DNA of 64,000 nucleotides from Serinus canaria (GCF_022539315.1 NC_066335.1:3811214-3875213), one strand, 5' to 3'; numbered from the stretch's first letter, positions 44,201-59,200 are shown. Translations and numbers: made by a program. Notes: a model not told the origin generated them from the sequence alone.

Positions 44201-47200
44201 GTGAATTCCTAAGACTTTTAACTTTTCTTATCTATTTGTTTTAAAATTATTAACTTAGAGCATAAGGAACCAATAATGTAATTACTTTCTTTTTCTGCTG
44301 GCAGTAACCTGGATGTGCACTTTACCTCCAGTGCTACACCTGGCTTGTAAAAGCAATTCTGTCATTGCTCATCAGCTGTTCCTCACTTTGTGGCCTGAAG
44401 CCTTAATGGAGTGAGAGGACCTGGAGTCTGTGGAATCCTAAATTGGTCTGTAATAAATCCATTATGAACAGGCAGCCAGGTCCCTTTTCCTGACCCCTGT
44501 CTGCTGGAGTGGCAGTGCTGGGCAGGATGGCAGTGCTGCCTCTGGGGCCAGGTGCTTTCCAGGTGCCTGCAGTGATGATGGATCAGGCACACCAGGTTCT
44601 GGTGGCCCTTCTGACTATGAACCAACAGGATGTGAAGTGTTTATTCATCCTTGTGCAGCCTGAGCTGCAAATGCACCAATTGTTCAGTGAATACACAAAT
44701 CTGAGCTTCCAGAATTGGGAATTATTAACCCAGGTTTGCTTGGAAGAGCTCTGAGATGTTAAAACCAGAGTAATTTGCATTCTGGTGAAGGTGGTGGCTT
44801 GCACCTGGATGCACTGGGAGGGCTGGGGGGATTCTGCTGTCCTGGTGGGACAGCTGGAGCTGTGCCGGGGGGTTTAGGTTGGATTTTGGGAAAGGCTCTT
44901 CCCCAGAGGGTGCTGGCACTGCCCAGGCTCCCCAGGGGATGGGCACGGCCCTGAGGCTGCCAGAGCTCCAGGAGAGTTTGGACACCGCTCCAGGGGTGCC
45001 CAGGGTGGGATTTTGGGGTGTCTGTGCAGGGCCTGGGGCTGGATCACTGATCCCACATGTCCCTTCCAGCCCAGGACATTCCATGATTCCTTCACCCTCA
45101 TTTTTGGGGCAGTGTGGCTGTTCCAGAGTGTGTGTGGTGGGGCTGGGGAGGGAGCTGGGAGATTATCCTGGAATTTCCCTGCCAGGTTTTGGTGGCCTCT
45201 CCCAGCCCTGGCACCTGTCCTGGCTGGCTGGAGCAGAGTTTGGGCTGCTTGATTTGAAGGTGAGCATTGAAGTCCTTCCTTTGTCCCGTGCCACTGGTGC
45301 TTGGTTCAGCCATGGCTCAGGAGGGGCAGCAGCTCCTCAAACGCCAGGCAGGGCTTCCAGCCCTGGGTGACTGATGGGGCAGGGAGGGAGCTTCAGGACA
45401 GGGCTGCTCTCTGGGGTTTGGTTTGTGCTGACTCCTGGGATGTCCTGGAGTGGCTGCCGAGAGCAGGGGCCAGACAGAGTTAGAGAATCAAGTGGGTATT
45501 TATTAATAATAAATACATTAATTAAAATAATTAATGATCAGTATTAACAAATTAATAAATAATTATTAATACTAAGTAATACATTTAATAATAATAATAA
45601 TTACAGATAAATATTAACAAATAAATAAATATTAATAAAAATAATATTAAAGGCTTCAGTAGATGCACCTTGGGCAGTCAGCAGCCTCCAGGGTGCTCAG
45701 TGGTCACGAGTTTTTCAGACAGGTGTGAGTTTGGTTCATTTACATATCAGGGGTTAATTGTCCAGTTACAGCCTCAGGTAATGAAGTCATTCTCCCCCAG
45801 TTTGTTCCCCCCATTCACTTTTGTTGATGCTTTCTGGGGCCTGAGGCAGCAGAGTGTCCTTGGATCTCAGGCCTGGAGGGATTGTTCTGTGTGCCCAAGC
45901 AGTGAGGACAGTCACTGACACCCCTGTGGAGTGCAGAGGGATGCACTAAGGCAGGACAGGATCTGGGAAATAGAAATGCTAAAGCCTAAGGCATCTCCAG
46001 GGGTGCTGGGCTCCCTGTCCCATTCCAGGCACCTGCAGAGCTCTCTGCTCAGACAGTCTGGGATCAAAGCCCTTCTCAGTGCTGGGGGTTGTGCATCGTG
46101 TCAAGTTAGGGCAAAATCCATATTTGTCTCAGCTTGCTCCTTGCTTTTCCCCCCACCATTCCTGTTCTGGCTCGGAGCTCCCATCCCCTGTTGTGCCTCT
46201 GGTTCCTTGCAGGGGCTCAGAGGATGGCAAAGCCAATCCCCCCGTTCCTGCTGGAGCTGCCCACCTTCCTTCCCATGCCTGCAAACACTCTGCTCATTTC
46301 TCCTGCTTTATCATCATACGTGGCTAAAAATTGGCTGATGGCAATGCCAGCAAAATTCCCAGTGGGGAAAAGCAAACCCTTGGCATTGTTAACAGCAAAG
46401 AATTGAATCTGCCCAGCAGATGACACTTCATTTCTGACCTAGTTCCACAACTATTATTGCTGTGTCTGCAGTTGATCTGATGTGAAATTTGGCCGTGCTG
46501 CTTCTTGCTTCCATAGTCCTTTCTATTTTTTTTATAATCCGTATTAGCCAGGGTCTGTCTTCTCTTGTTTTTGGTGATTTCCACTCTATTGCTGAAGTAA
46601 TTCCCTGTGAAATTAATCCTGTGGACTTCAAAGGCATCTCATTGCCATGAACAAGACTTGTCAACGTTCCTTATCTTACTCTTACTTTGAAAAGAAATAT
46701 TCCCTCAAGTGTTTTGTGACTTGTGGTGAGTTTGTGACTGACATCACCTTCAGGAACTGTCCCACAGTTCATCTTTCTAACAATTAAATCCCTTTATGGA
46801 GGCTCTAAAAGGCATCCAGAGCTGCTGGGTGCTTCTGGAGCTTGGGCTGAGCTCTGTCCTGCTGATTAAATGTGGATTAATTGTTCTGAGGTGTCAAGAG
46901 ATCATAGGAACCAGCTTTCCCCAGAGCTGGGTGTGGGACCAGTGCTGAATTTCACAGCAATTCTTGACTGCTCTCATGGTTCTTCCTCTGGCATAGGGAC
47001 TGTGTTTGCCAGCACAACTGCAAATGCGAGTTAGGAGAGGAAAAGCAAAATAAACACTCATGAACTGAGAAAAATGTAAATATATTGGTCAAGCAACAGT
47101 GACAGTGCACAATGTATATTATTCTTTATCCTCATGTGTAATAATCCTTGTCATTCAGCTTTGAAAAATGCACACCCCTTCTACCTGCAAACTTTAATTG

Positions 47201-50200
47201 AAAATTACATTTTTTGCTCTTCAACTTGCACTTCACTTGACCGGTAGGACATTTCTCTCAATTATTGCTTTTAAAGAAAAAAGCTCTTATTTCTGCCAGG
47301 GCATTAAAGACACAGCCATGTCCAAGCTTAGAACCACGCCAGCCCACAGCCATGAACACGTTTCCCCCCTTGCTGTGGAGCTGAGGGGATGGTTCAGGTC
47401 CGGTGCATTTCACTGCTGATGCCTGAATTCCTGCCGTGGAGTTGGGTGCATCTGCCAGCAAACCTCTGCTAATGAAACCAGCCCATAAACACAAGTTACT
47501 GAACAGCTTTTTGGGCTGGCAGTCTGTGGTTGCCTCTATAAAGGGAGGATGTTGCAGAGTTTTAGTTGGAGCAGTTGCTAAAATGATTAAAAAATGTCTT
47601 TTTGGTGCAGTACAGGCTGTTCTTCCCAGGGAGATCTCCCTGGACTGGAGGGGGAAGCACCATTTAAAGGGTTCATTCTCTGGCAGCCTGCTTCAGATGG
47701 TGTCTGCCACATTGTCACAGAGCACAGCCAAACCCAGCAGTGCTGCTGGTGCTGTGGGGAGCGTGCTGTGCTCACTGACTCTGAATTTTGGGAGGTGTTG
47801 GTGCAATGCAAGTGCCCCTTGTCCTGGAGATGCTGAGTCTGAGCCAAAGGTTCATCAAGGTGCAGTGGAGATAACGATTCCTGCTCTTGGGAGGTCTGGA
47901 ACTTTGATCCTCCATGGCAATAAAGCCATTTATGGCTTCAGCTCCAAAGTTCTGAGTGGCTCAGAATGTCAGGGGCAAGTAGTGGCCATTTAGTTCTGGA
48001 GAACTGCTTTTTTGGGGGGGTTGTTTGTTTGGTTTTGTTTTGTTTGTTGTTTCTTTTTGTTGTTTTGTTTTTGGGGTTTTTTTGGTTTTTGTTTTTTTGG
48101 TTTTTTAGCTTATTTCACCCAATTTTTCCAGCAGTTCCATTCTCCTGCTCTGGCAATGCCATGGGGGCTTCAAGCTGCTGAGAGATGGAGTTTGATGTAA
48201 AGGAATAAAGTAGGGAAGGCTTCAGTGCTTAATTCTTCATCTCCTGGCATCTCAGGCAGTTTAATTAAAACTTACTGCAAATTTTGGAGCAGTTTGTTCT
48301 TCATTGTTCCTGGCAGCAAAGGGATCAATATTCTTGTTTGGCTTTTTGCTTCTAGTGGAAGACCCACACCCCCATTCCCTGCCAAGATTTCCTGCTCCTC
48401 ATTTCAATCCTATTCCTCCATTTCTTGTTACCTGGGATAGGTGACAAGAGAAAAATGCCCTGAAATTCCCATTTCTCTGGAGGTGAGAAGCTGTGAGCCA
48501 GTGTGTGCAGGGCCAGTTCCTGATGGGCTTTGCTCTGCAGGATGGGATCAGTGAGCCCCAGGCCATTAAGGGAAGGTCAGTCTGCCCCAAAGTCCACCTT
48601 GGGTGAGCAGAATTGCAGTCCCACTGTTGTGCATGCCAGAATTCTCCTGTTGTTACCCCTGCCTGCTCTAGAGAGCTCTGGGGTTTCCAGTGGAGCTAAA
48701 AACTCCCTCAGCACTGAATCCCAAATTTCTCCAAAAGGGTTGAGCTGTGCTGGGAGCTCTTTCCCCAGACTGTGGGAGAGCTGCTCTGTCTCCTGCTGAG
48801 CCCTGGCTGGGCAGGGAAGGTGTTGGAGCCCTTGTTACAAATTCCCACTGACTCAGGTGGGTTTTGTTTGCAGCTGCCAAGGGGGGTTCCTCAGCTTTGG
48901 CCTGGATGTGCTGGTTGTGATGAAGTTGGAGCTCAGGGCACCTTTCTGGTGCAGTTCAGCCCCCAGGCACAGCTGGAGCCTGTGCTCAGATGTTTCCCTC
49001 CTTAACCCCCTCCTCGCTGCCCCTGCAGTGTGCAAACAGCAGAGCTCAGCCTGGGAGCACTCACAGCTCTGGGCAGGGGCACTTCCAAGTTTTCTTCCTC
49101 CTGCTTTGATGTTTTGCCCAGTGAGAACTGGGACAGTCATTTCAAGCCAGTGGCAAATTCAGTTAATTCTTTTGAGAGTGCCACACGCTTTCAAGTTATA
49201 AACGAGCTGAGCAGTCCAATTTATGGAGTGCTGGGGTCTTGCTTTTACAAATCTGCCTGAAAATTTCACTGGAAACATTACTATGTTGTACTTAAAGTAC
49301 CCAAGCACAAATTGCACTTTTAGCTCGGAGGAGAAAAGGTAATTACAGCCAGACCTGGTAAAATCCAGTTGCAGTTGAGTGGGTGTTGTAAACAAACACT
49401 GCATCCTCACAGGCTGTAAAAATGAGAATTAAATCAGAGGTTGCTTTTGTGGAGTTGGATTTCAGAGCCCTGGTAGGGGTGTGCAGTTATTAAACCAGAA
49501 TTAGTGCCACAGTACTGTGGGGTATAAACTCCTTCTTGTGGAGGGCACAGCCCCAAGAATGGCTTTGTGTTCTCCCGAGTGCCTTTGTCCAAAGGAACAA
49601 AGGAAAACCATAATATAAAGCTGAGGTGTGTCCATTGCTGTGAGGCCAGCAGGCTGGGCTGAACACAAACCAGGCTCTGCCCCTCCAAAACCAAAACCAG
49701 TGGCAAAACCCTTTGTGCTGTGGTCATGCTGGAGCAATTCCATGGGTCAGGGTGATTATTTGAATGTTTTAGTGTAGTTTTGGGAGATTAGGATTCTTCA
49801 GTCTGGCTGTTGGTGCTGGGATCCCAAAGAGGCAGAACAAAGGTGGCATCAGCCCCTTTAACCCTGACAGGGTCCCTGGCCGGGATCACCAGACCTGGAA
49901 CTCTGCAGCCTTCAGAACTGTTTGATGCTCAGGCTGAGCTTCATTATTTATCTCCCCTTTTCACGTGCTGCTCTCACGGGGATGCACTGGGAGCAAAAGC
50001 TGGGCATTCCCCAAAGCCCAGCCTGGGCAATCACAGCATCAGGGAAGATCAGGTTGGAGGAGACCTCAAGGATCATCTGGCCCGACCTTTCCTGGCCAAA
50101 CCTTGAAGAGCACAGATGCATTAAAGCTGATAAAATGTACAGAGGTGTGAAGAGAGGGCAGGCTGTTTTTCCAGCTGTGTCTCTGCAAGGGGAACATTGC

Positions 50201-53200
50201 CTGGTGTTCCAAGGGGACAGGAATTGCAGGTCTGGGTGTTTTGTTGGTTTCTTTTTTCTGAAATCACGGCCTAGATCTGGTTGGGTGCTGTAAATTCAGG
50301 AGCAGGTTTGCTCCTCCACTGGCAGCACTGATTTATTTCTCCTCTGGCTCACAGCACTCGCTCCAGACAGGAGCTGAGACAGCTCATCTAGATTAATTCC
50401 TTATCTGAGCTTTAAACCCCCAAGGGCCCTTCAGAGTGAAAATAATAAAGGAAATGGAGAGGCCAGTGAAGAAAATGACACAGCAAAAGGTTTGTGTGTG
50501 AGTTTTCACTGGGTGGAAAATAAACCAGAGTGGCTGTGAGGGTCAGAGCACGGGAGCAGCTGAAGTTTGGCTCCTTCCACCCGAGCACTCTCAGAGACAA
50601 AACAGTTTGTGCTGGGGTGAAATTGTGCTGTGCCCAGATCTGGGTGTTGAGGGTGTCTGTGTCCTGTGTGCAGTTCAGATGCACTCTTGAGAACTGAACA
50701 TTTGTTATTTTTACACAGATACCATGGTGTAAACACTCTGCAACAAATATTTGAGGGGAAAGTGGCTGATGGGGATTCTGCAGACATGAAAATACAGATA
50801 TTATCTGTTTTTTCCCCCTTACAATCAGGATATCTTGTGCTTCAGCAGTTCTGAGTGATCTCAGTTTGCCTGTTTTGGATCTGAGAAGCTCTAATTAAAA
50901 TCCAGGGACTCATTTGTCCCTGTTCCAGAGCACTCTTGTGGAGCTGCCTGTGGGTTTGGGGGTGTTTAAAGCCATAAGAGGCCATGGGATCATCCCATGG
51001 GAGCCTTGTGTAACCTTGGGAAAGCCTCCCCATTCCCATGGGCTGGGCTGGGAGGTTGTTTTTCCTAAAGCAATCCAGGCTTTAGGAGATTAAACCATTG
51101 AGCCCAGGATCTGATCCAGCCCCGGATGGGGAGTGAGACAGGATTAGCCCAGAGATGATGAGGGCATGGCTGAAAGCCTTCCCTGCTCCCACATCTGGGA
51201 ATCACTTCCCTTTGGGCTCTTCGGTCAGGACAGAGGCTGTAAAACCTCTGATTGTTTGCCTGTCTCACTCCAAGATCATCCATTATTCAGAGGAAATCAG
51301 GGAAATCTTTCAGGCTTTGATCAAGTGTGCATCAAGTCCTTGTCCTGGGTAGGTGAGCAGGGCACAGACTCACCTGGGTTTGGCTCCTGGACACTCTGAG
51401 GCTGGAGGTGTTGGAAGCCTCTGGAGGGCAGTGGCTCTTCCTGCTGTTCTCCTGGTTCCCAAAGAGAGGCTGAGTGTAAAACCCAACAGCTGCAGCATCC
51501 AGATGACAAAGGGCATGTCCCCTCCTCCTGCAGAGACAGATGATGTCACTGCTCAGGTGATGTCATCCTCACTTCTGAGACAACCCAGTTTAGAGATGTG
51601 GAGTGCATTCATTATGTGAGGTCAGCTTGGACCAGGGAGTGCTGAAGTCATGAACCCCCACAATTCCAGGGAGTTTGGGGCTGGAAAGGCCCTGAAAGAT
51701 CCCCTCACTCCCTGGGCAGGGACAGTCCACCTGCAGCTCCTCAGAGGTTGGGCTCTGCTGTCTGAGGGGGGCTGTTAATGAAGGCATTTCCAGCTGCACC
51801 ATCCCATAAATCGGAGTTACTGACACCCCAATCTCAGCACTCACCCAGAACTTTTGGAATTGATCTGAATGGCAGCAGCCACCATGCAGGAGTGGGAATT
51901 TTTTCATGACAGTGACTAAAAGTCCATATTTCCCAGTGTTGAAGCATGAATTACTTTTTTTTTTTTTGAAACAGAAGTAGCCTGACATCTAAATCTTAAT
52001 TATGCCATTCTCAGTTTGTCAGACACAAATTCCTGGGAAGTTACCAGAATGTTTTTGCTCTATACATAAAAAAGACTTTGTTCCTCTGAAGAATGAATTC
52101 CTTGGGCAGTTCCTTGCTTTTTCAATCAAGCCACTGTGTTTTTGGCTGGATCTTGGCACCAGGAACCATCCCAGGCTCATCCAAGCAGGGCTGTCCTGCA
52201 GAAAGGCCATTCCTGGGTGCTGCAGCAGAGCTCAGATCACTCTGGTTCTGTGCTGTGGGGTTTGGCTGTGGGGCTGAGGGATGGAATGAGCTGGGGCTGG
52301 GCTCCTGAATGGAATCCTTTGTTCTGGGGAGCAGCCCCAGCCTCTGCTGGCAGATGGGAGGGCAGGGGGAGCAGGACGTGGCATTTGGACAGGGTTGTTG
52401 TGTCTTTGTGCTGGGTGGGGCAGGGGGGGTTCAGAGCCAACTCACAGATAATGGATCTTGCAGGGGCTCTGTTTTCCTGGCCAATAATTCACATTTCAAG
52501 TGCCCTCATAGAGGGAGAGATTCCATTTCCTTCTGATTTGAGTTACACAGAAATTGTGTGTGACAGTTGCTGCTTCGTTTTCTTTGCATTTTGAGGCATT
52601 CTAGCCCAGCTTGGCCTTTAGGGCAGTCTTGGAAAGGAAATAATCTGTGGGAAAAATGGGTCTAGGAATTAACAGAAACATGGAATCATGGAATGGTTGG
52701 GTTGGAAGAGACTTAACAGCTCATCCCACCCCTGCCAAGGCAGGGACACCTTCCCCTGTCCCAGGGGCTCCAGCCCGGCCTTGGGCATTTCAGGGATCCA
52801 GGGGCAGCCACAGCTGCTCTGGGAATTCCAGCCCACCCTCATGGGCAGGAATTCCTTCCCAATATCCCATCTAACCCTCCTCTCTGTCACTTTGAAGCCA
52901 TTCTGTCACAAATACCACATCTGTCCCTGGTTCCATGAGCTGCTCACAGACCTGTTGCAAACTGAGGCTTCTCCCTGGGCTCTGGCACAAGGAGGAGCTT
53001 TGTGCTGGGGTTTAAAGTGTGCTGGGGGGCTTTGCTTGCAGTGGAATTGTACTTGTTCTTTTGTGCCCATGCTTGGTGCTCAGGCCCTGTCCTGTCAGTG
53101 CTGCTGGGGTGGCCCTGGCTCAGGGATGTGTGCTGGGGCTGACCTGGTGGCCAGGGCAGTGACAGGGCCAGAGCTGCTTCCTGAGCCCTGGGCAGCCCAG

Positions 53201-56200
53201 GCTCTGCCAGGTTTCCTTTGCCACCCTGGTTTGGGGTGACTTTGGGGCAGAGCATCCCCCAGGTTGTGCAATGCCCTCGGGTTCCTCTCCAGCCCCTCTG
53301 AGGAATCACCCTCTGCCCTGGAGCATGAAAGTTGCTGCTTATCTTCACCTTCTGGCCCCAGCTGTGCCATAAAATCAACTGCTCATGGAATTATCTGCTG
53401 CCCTTTCCAATCCTGATGGATTCCATGGGCTGGGTGTCCTTGGAAAACACATTCTTCACCTTTTAACCAAACACGAGACATTGCCTCCAGTTGTGCTCGA
53501 AGAAATGATCATTAAACAAACCCAGGCTTGTGTTTTCCACCTCTACCTCCTTATTTGGATTAAATTTCCTCAGTTTCAGTGCTGCTTTTCATCTGGGATG
53601 ATGAAAGGAGCAGGATCATCACTCTGAAGTGAATTTCAAAGGACGGAATCACAGCTGAAGTTTAGCTCGGAGCAAAAAGACTTAACTTCAGATATTGCTG
53701 CAAATTTAAATACAAAACTCTCTGTGTTATTTTTCCTTCTTCCTTTCTTGCTGCTCTGTCAGGATTTAAGTGAAGGGGTTTTATTTTTCCACACCATGGC
53801 CATGTTTGTGATGAGAAGCTTCCTTTTCCTTTCAAGTCAGGCAGAGGTCACAGAGGGGGCTCCCAGCACAGATCCCTGCAGATGGGATGGCTGGGGACAG
53901 CTCTGACTTCCAGCAGCAGGAAACATCACTTGCAACCAGCAGAGTTCCCAGGGAAAATATGCCAGCAATTTGTCTTTTATAATCTTGTGCATAAGCTTGA
54001 GGGAGGAGGTTTCAGACAGTGACCCTCTGTTCTGGCTTAGTTCAGTCTGGCAAGGCAAGGAAAGATAAAATTGACTTTTTTGGTTGGTTTTTTTTTTGAT
54101 GTGGGAGTTCCTCCAGGTTGTAAATGCTGCGTGCTGGGATGTGAAACCTGCCTGGTGGAGCAGGGAAGGGGAAGGGAAGGGCAGTGCAGGGGTTGGTTCT
54201 GTCTTGTGGCTGCTGTGATCTTTAGGAAGGGGAAGGGATGGCTGGGTCCTCCCTGGTGCTCTTTGGGCTGAATTAACTCTGTGTTCCCAGCAGGAAGGCT
54301 GGGCCTGTGTCCACCCACCCTTCCCTGGGCAGCAGTTGATGGGAAAAATGCAGCCTGGTGTTTGTATAATGGGTGATTGTCCCAGAAAAACCCGGGGCAT
54401 GTGGGGATTGTGTGTGGGAATCCCCGGGCGTGGCAGCCCTGCAGCAGCACAGGGACCTGCAGGGGCCAGGCCAGGGGGGAACTGGGGGTGCTCTGGGGCT
54501 GGAACCCCTCTGCAGGGCTGGGAGAGCTGGGAATGCTCACCTGGATCCAGGGAGAGCTGGGAATGCTCACCTGGATCCAGGGAGAGCTGGGAATGCTCAC
54601 CTGGATCCAGGGAGAGCTGGGAATGCTCACCTGGATCCAGGGAGAGCTGGGAATGCTCACCTGGATCCAGGGAGAGCTGGGAATGCTCACCTGCATCCAG
54701 GGAGAGCTGGGAATGCTCACCTGGATCCGGGAGAGCTGGGAATGCTCACCTGGATCCAGGGAGAGCTGGGAATGCTCACCTGGGAAGGGAAGGCTCCAGG
54801 GAGAGCTCAGAGCCCTTCCAGGGCCTGAAGGGCTCTAGGAGAGCTGGAGAGGGACTGGGGACAAGGGATGGAGGGACAGGACACAGGGAATGGCTCCCAG
54901 TGCCAGAGGGCAGGGATGGATGGGAGGTTGGGAAGGAAGGAGGGTGGGGAGGGGCTGGGATGGAATTCCCAGGGAGCTGTGGCTGCCCCTGGATCCCTGG
55001 CAGTGCCCAAGGCCAGGCTGGAGCCCCCTGGGGCAGAGGGAGGTGCCCCTGCCATGGCAGGGGTGGCTCTGGGTGGGATTTAAGTCCCCTCCCAGCCCAA
55101 ACCACTCCACACTTTTCAGTCACACTCAGCTTTGGCCATGAATGTTATCCAGATTTTTCTGTTAGAATATGAATGGAATTTTTACTTTGGGCCAGTTCTG
55201 GGCCTTTAAGGTGTCTGAGCCCCACACCCAGCTCACCAGTCAGCTTTAAAATCCTGATGTGCAGCCCCTCTTTGGGGAGGGAGAGGAAGGTGGGTGTCCA
55301 AGGAGCTCTTAGGAGCAGAAATCCAGTAAAATTCCTGTGATCCTGTGGAAATCATGGATTCAGAGCACTGTCCATGTGCCTGTGGCCCCAGGGAACAAAC
55401 CAAGCTGTCCCTGCCTGGGATCAGGGATCCTGCAAGGATGCACATCCCCTGCCTGCTCCTGCTGGGATGTTTGAAGCCACAATATTTTGAAGAAAGCTCA
55501 GATCTGGGAAAGAATTTCTGGTGGTGAAAGCCCCAGGCTGTGCTGGAGCCCGGCCAGGAGGCAGAGCCCCTCACCCCTGTGGGAATGGAAGGCACTTCCT
55601 GGGAATTTCCTGGCAGAAGAGCTCTGATTTTTATTTATTTATTTCATTTCCAGTCCAGAGCTCCTCAAACACGAACCTTGGGAAGTCTCAAGAATTCTCC
55701 TCTGAAAATGTTTGGGTGATTTTTTTGCTCACTTTAAAACAAATGTGGTTGTTCACCAATGGATTTCCTCAGGGATACATAAATATGGGAACTTTGTGTT
55801 TGGGAAGATTTCATTGCTGCATTTAGGATGTGATCTATTCTTAAATCAGTATTTTAAATAAATCAGGGGGTCTGGGATTGGTCTGCTCTGACTTTGCTGA
55901 CAGTTCCTTGAACCACAGCAAAGCATTTCACTGATTTAATGTCTTTTTCCTTGGTTTGAAAGCAAATTCCATTTAAACTTTCTCACCTGGTCCCAGGGAG
56001 AGCTCGGTGAATCTGCAGTAAGTCCCAAGGAAAAGGCACTCCTGCCCTTAATCCTATTCCCCCTGGAAATCCCATAAGCATCCAGCTTAACTTTGTCTTT
56101 GGGAGGGATTAAATTCACACAGAATCCCAAGTTTTGGTGCTAAAATTGGTTCTTGGCTGGGGAGAGCCTCTAGCAGCAAGCAAGTGTGACTTGGTGTGGG

Positions 56201-59200
56201 AAGGAGTGGTTAGTCTGGAATGGGGGTGGGTTTTATTCCAGCATCCCATTTCTGGTGTTTTCTGATGCTGGAGTTACTCCTGAGAAAGATGAAAAATGAG
56301 AACTGATGTGCCTGAGGTGGTGGTAGCTCTGTGGGCAGGTTTTTGGCAAAGTGGGAATGTGCAGCTCCCCAGAAGGTGTCCCAGGCCTGTCTGGAAGGTA
56401 AAACCCCCCTTTGCTGTCTGTCAGTGATATCTCCAGGATAAAATCTGGAAATTGATACATGATGTCCTTGCCCAGTGTGCTCCATACCCAGCGTGACTTC
56501 ATCCCTTTCTTCCTTTTCCCAAATCCTGGCCTGCCTTTGGAGAGCCCCTTCCCAAAGCTGATTCCCTCATGGTTTTGCCCCTTTTCTCCCCATTTTTCAG
56601 CCATCTACAACTACGAGGCCGTGCAGGACGTGGAGCTGTCCCTGCAGGTGGGGGACACTGTTCACATCCTGGAGATGTACGAAGGTAGGTGCAGCTCACA
56701 GGGGCTTTGAAAGGAAAATAGGAACAAATCAAGATTATTTTTCAATTTTTAGATCTGTATTTTCAACTTCTGTTATGCCCCAAAGCACAAATTTAGTGTG
56801 TAGTGGCTGCTGTAGTGTCTTAATTTTTAAAATAATGTTAAAAATGCAGAAATGCATTTTCACAGAGGCTTCTCCTCTCTGTGCTGTCCCAGGCAGAGTT
56901 TATCAAGGTAAGGTTTCACCAGTATCCCAAGGCAGCACTAAAAGGGAAACAAACATTTAATTCTGGCTGTTCACTGCTGTTTTCACCTCTTTGCTTTGGC
57001 TCCTCTGTGGGCCAGGCCAAGCACCTGTGCTGATGGGATGAACTGATCCTGCTGGAAAATAAGAATAATAATTAAAAAACAAAACAAAAAACCCCGTAGC
57101 TTTTAACCTGAGTAAGTTCTTGATCTGAATGGATGACAGAAAAGGAGAGGGAAGGGCTGATTAGTTCATGGTTCATGTTGTTTTGAGTTGTAATATCACA
57201 AACTGGCATTAAATGTTCTTAAAATGCTCCAGTTGTGGAGCTTCCATACCCTTTTTAGGCTCTTTCTCCTAGTCCTTCACTGGGACGTTTTTCATAATAC
57301 CTTCATGGAAACCACAGAGTAGACAAAATTCTTCTTTTAAAGATTAAAATGATGCTTGAGTGTTTCAGCTCTCCCTATCAAATTTGACTGTTTGACAAAG
57401 ATTTCAGAATTAAGACTGGAGCAGAGCCATTCAATCATTTTAAGCTCTGGTCGCTGCTTCCCTCTCCAAAACTCCAAGGTAAAATAGAAATCCAATTATT
57501 TTCACAAGTGACATTGACTTGACTGAAGATTCTGTGCTCAGGGTCAGCCCTGAGGACAGGGAGCTGCTCCTTTGGCAGTTTGTTCTTGGCTCTTTGTTCC
57601 CCTTCCACCCTCAGGACCTGGGGGCAGCTCCCAGTCCTGGCAGGTTCTGTCCTGGTTTTACCCCTCTCTGGGTGATCGTGCTGGGGGAGAGGGGAGAAAG
57701 GGAAATACCCTGTGGAAATCACTGATTTATGACATGGTTCTGCAAAAAGACACAGGGGAGGGGGAGGAGAACTCCCTCGGGAAGAGGAGGCATCTTGGAC
57801 TTGCCAGAATTTGGGGGATTTACTTCTTTCTCCCTATTTTTAATTTTTTATAATTGTTTTGCCCCTATTTCTTGTAATCAGTTCAACAGATGCAGGAATA
57901 GGGAATGAGTACATAAATGGCACCTTTTTTTTGGCCTGAAGTCTCCCAGTTTGGAGCTTTGTCAGGAGAAAATTGCCTGTGAATCGTTTGGGAAAGACGT
58001 GAATGTGTTCATGTGTGAAGGGGAAAGTGATGGTTCCCATATGCTGAGCCATCAGTGGGGAGCAGGAATCTGTGGCTGAGGCACCTCAGAATTCCTGCAG
58101 GGCACCAAAAACCCCTTTTCCCAGAAGGGGCAGCCAGAAATGCAGGCCAGGCAGTTGGGAGTGTGCAGGAGGAGATGCAGAGCTGGTGGCTCTGCTCTAA
58201 TTTCCCATAAATTCACCTCAAACCCTCCCCATTCTGATATTCTGCCTGCCTGGGAGGAGCTTCTTGTGTCTTCCTGAATCTCTTTTTTTGGGATATCAGC
58301 TCTCAGCTGCGTTCCCAGCTCTCTGGGGGTCTGGGTTTGAGGATAGATGTTCTCACAAGAGGCTTTTTCTGCTCCTTTTCATGCTAATGCTGCCTGCTCA
58401 CCACCAGAGCTGATAAAAACTGGTTTTGTTCCTCTAATCACTGCTCTTATCTGGACACACAGGCCTCGACTGAGGAAAAGTTTCCATGGGTCCAGGGCTG
58501 GGGCTCTGTGGGAGGAAGGGCTGGAGTCATTTTTAGGGTCTGGGATAGGGAGATGCCCTGTGAAATAATGAAATACATGATTATGGGAAATATGTGAATA
58601 TGTGAAATAGTGAAATATGTGAAATAATTTTGGGGGGTAGGAGCAAACCCTGTGAAATAATTTTTGGGGGGTTGAGAGATGCCCTATAAAATAATTCCTT
58701 GGGGCTGGGAGGAGGAAGCCTTGTGAAGGTATTTTTTTGGGGCTGGGAAATTCCCCAGGTAGTTATTTTTTGGGGGGTTGGGACATGCCCTGTGGAGTAG
58801 TTTTTTTGGGGCTGGAGATGCCCTGTGGAGTCATTTTTGGGGTTGGAGCAAACCCTGTGAAATCATTTTTGGGGGTTGGGAGATACCTTATAAAATAATT
58901 CTTTGGGGTGGGAGGAGGAAGCCCTGTGAAGGCATTTTTTTGGGGAGCTGGGAGATTCCCTGGGTAGTTATTTTTTGGGATAGGGAGATGCCCTGTGTGT
59001 CATTTTCAGGGTTGGAAGGTGCCCTGTTGAGTCATTTTTGGGGTGGGAGATGCCCTGTGGTGTCATTTTTGGGGTTGGAAGGTGCCCTGTGGAGTCATTT
59101 TTGGGGTTGGAAGGTGCCCTGTGGAGTCATTTTTGGGTCACCTTACCTTGCCCGTAGCTGAGGGCATTCCCAGACTGTCAGTGCCATTCCTTGGGGGGTT

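Larger units (their letters stand above)
41260..56600 (+). other. DOCK5: DOCK5 intron 1
   Basis: 15.3 kb between donor GTGAGTGAG and acceptor TTTTTCAG. It holds CR1 fragments, an AT-rich block near 45.5 kb, a T/G-rich stretch near 48.0 kb and a 30-bp minisatellite at 54.5 kb. The rest is mostly unique sequence with no coding exon I recognise. The intervals 45.7-48.0 kb, 48.1-50.0 kb, 50.1-51.6 kb and 52.9-54.5 kb show nothing specific beyond short homopolymers. Confidence 0.85.

Noticed and set aside
47966..48181. Hydrophobic frame resembling a membrane segment
   Set aside because: Encoded by a T/G-only low-complexity stretch within DOCK5 intron 1.
56459..56710. 83-codon continuous frame across DOCK5 exon 2
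   Set aside because: Only 56601-56684 is exon. The upstream part is intron with a polypyrimidine tract, and the frame passes the donor GTAGGT.
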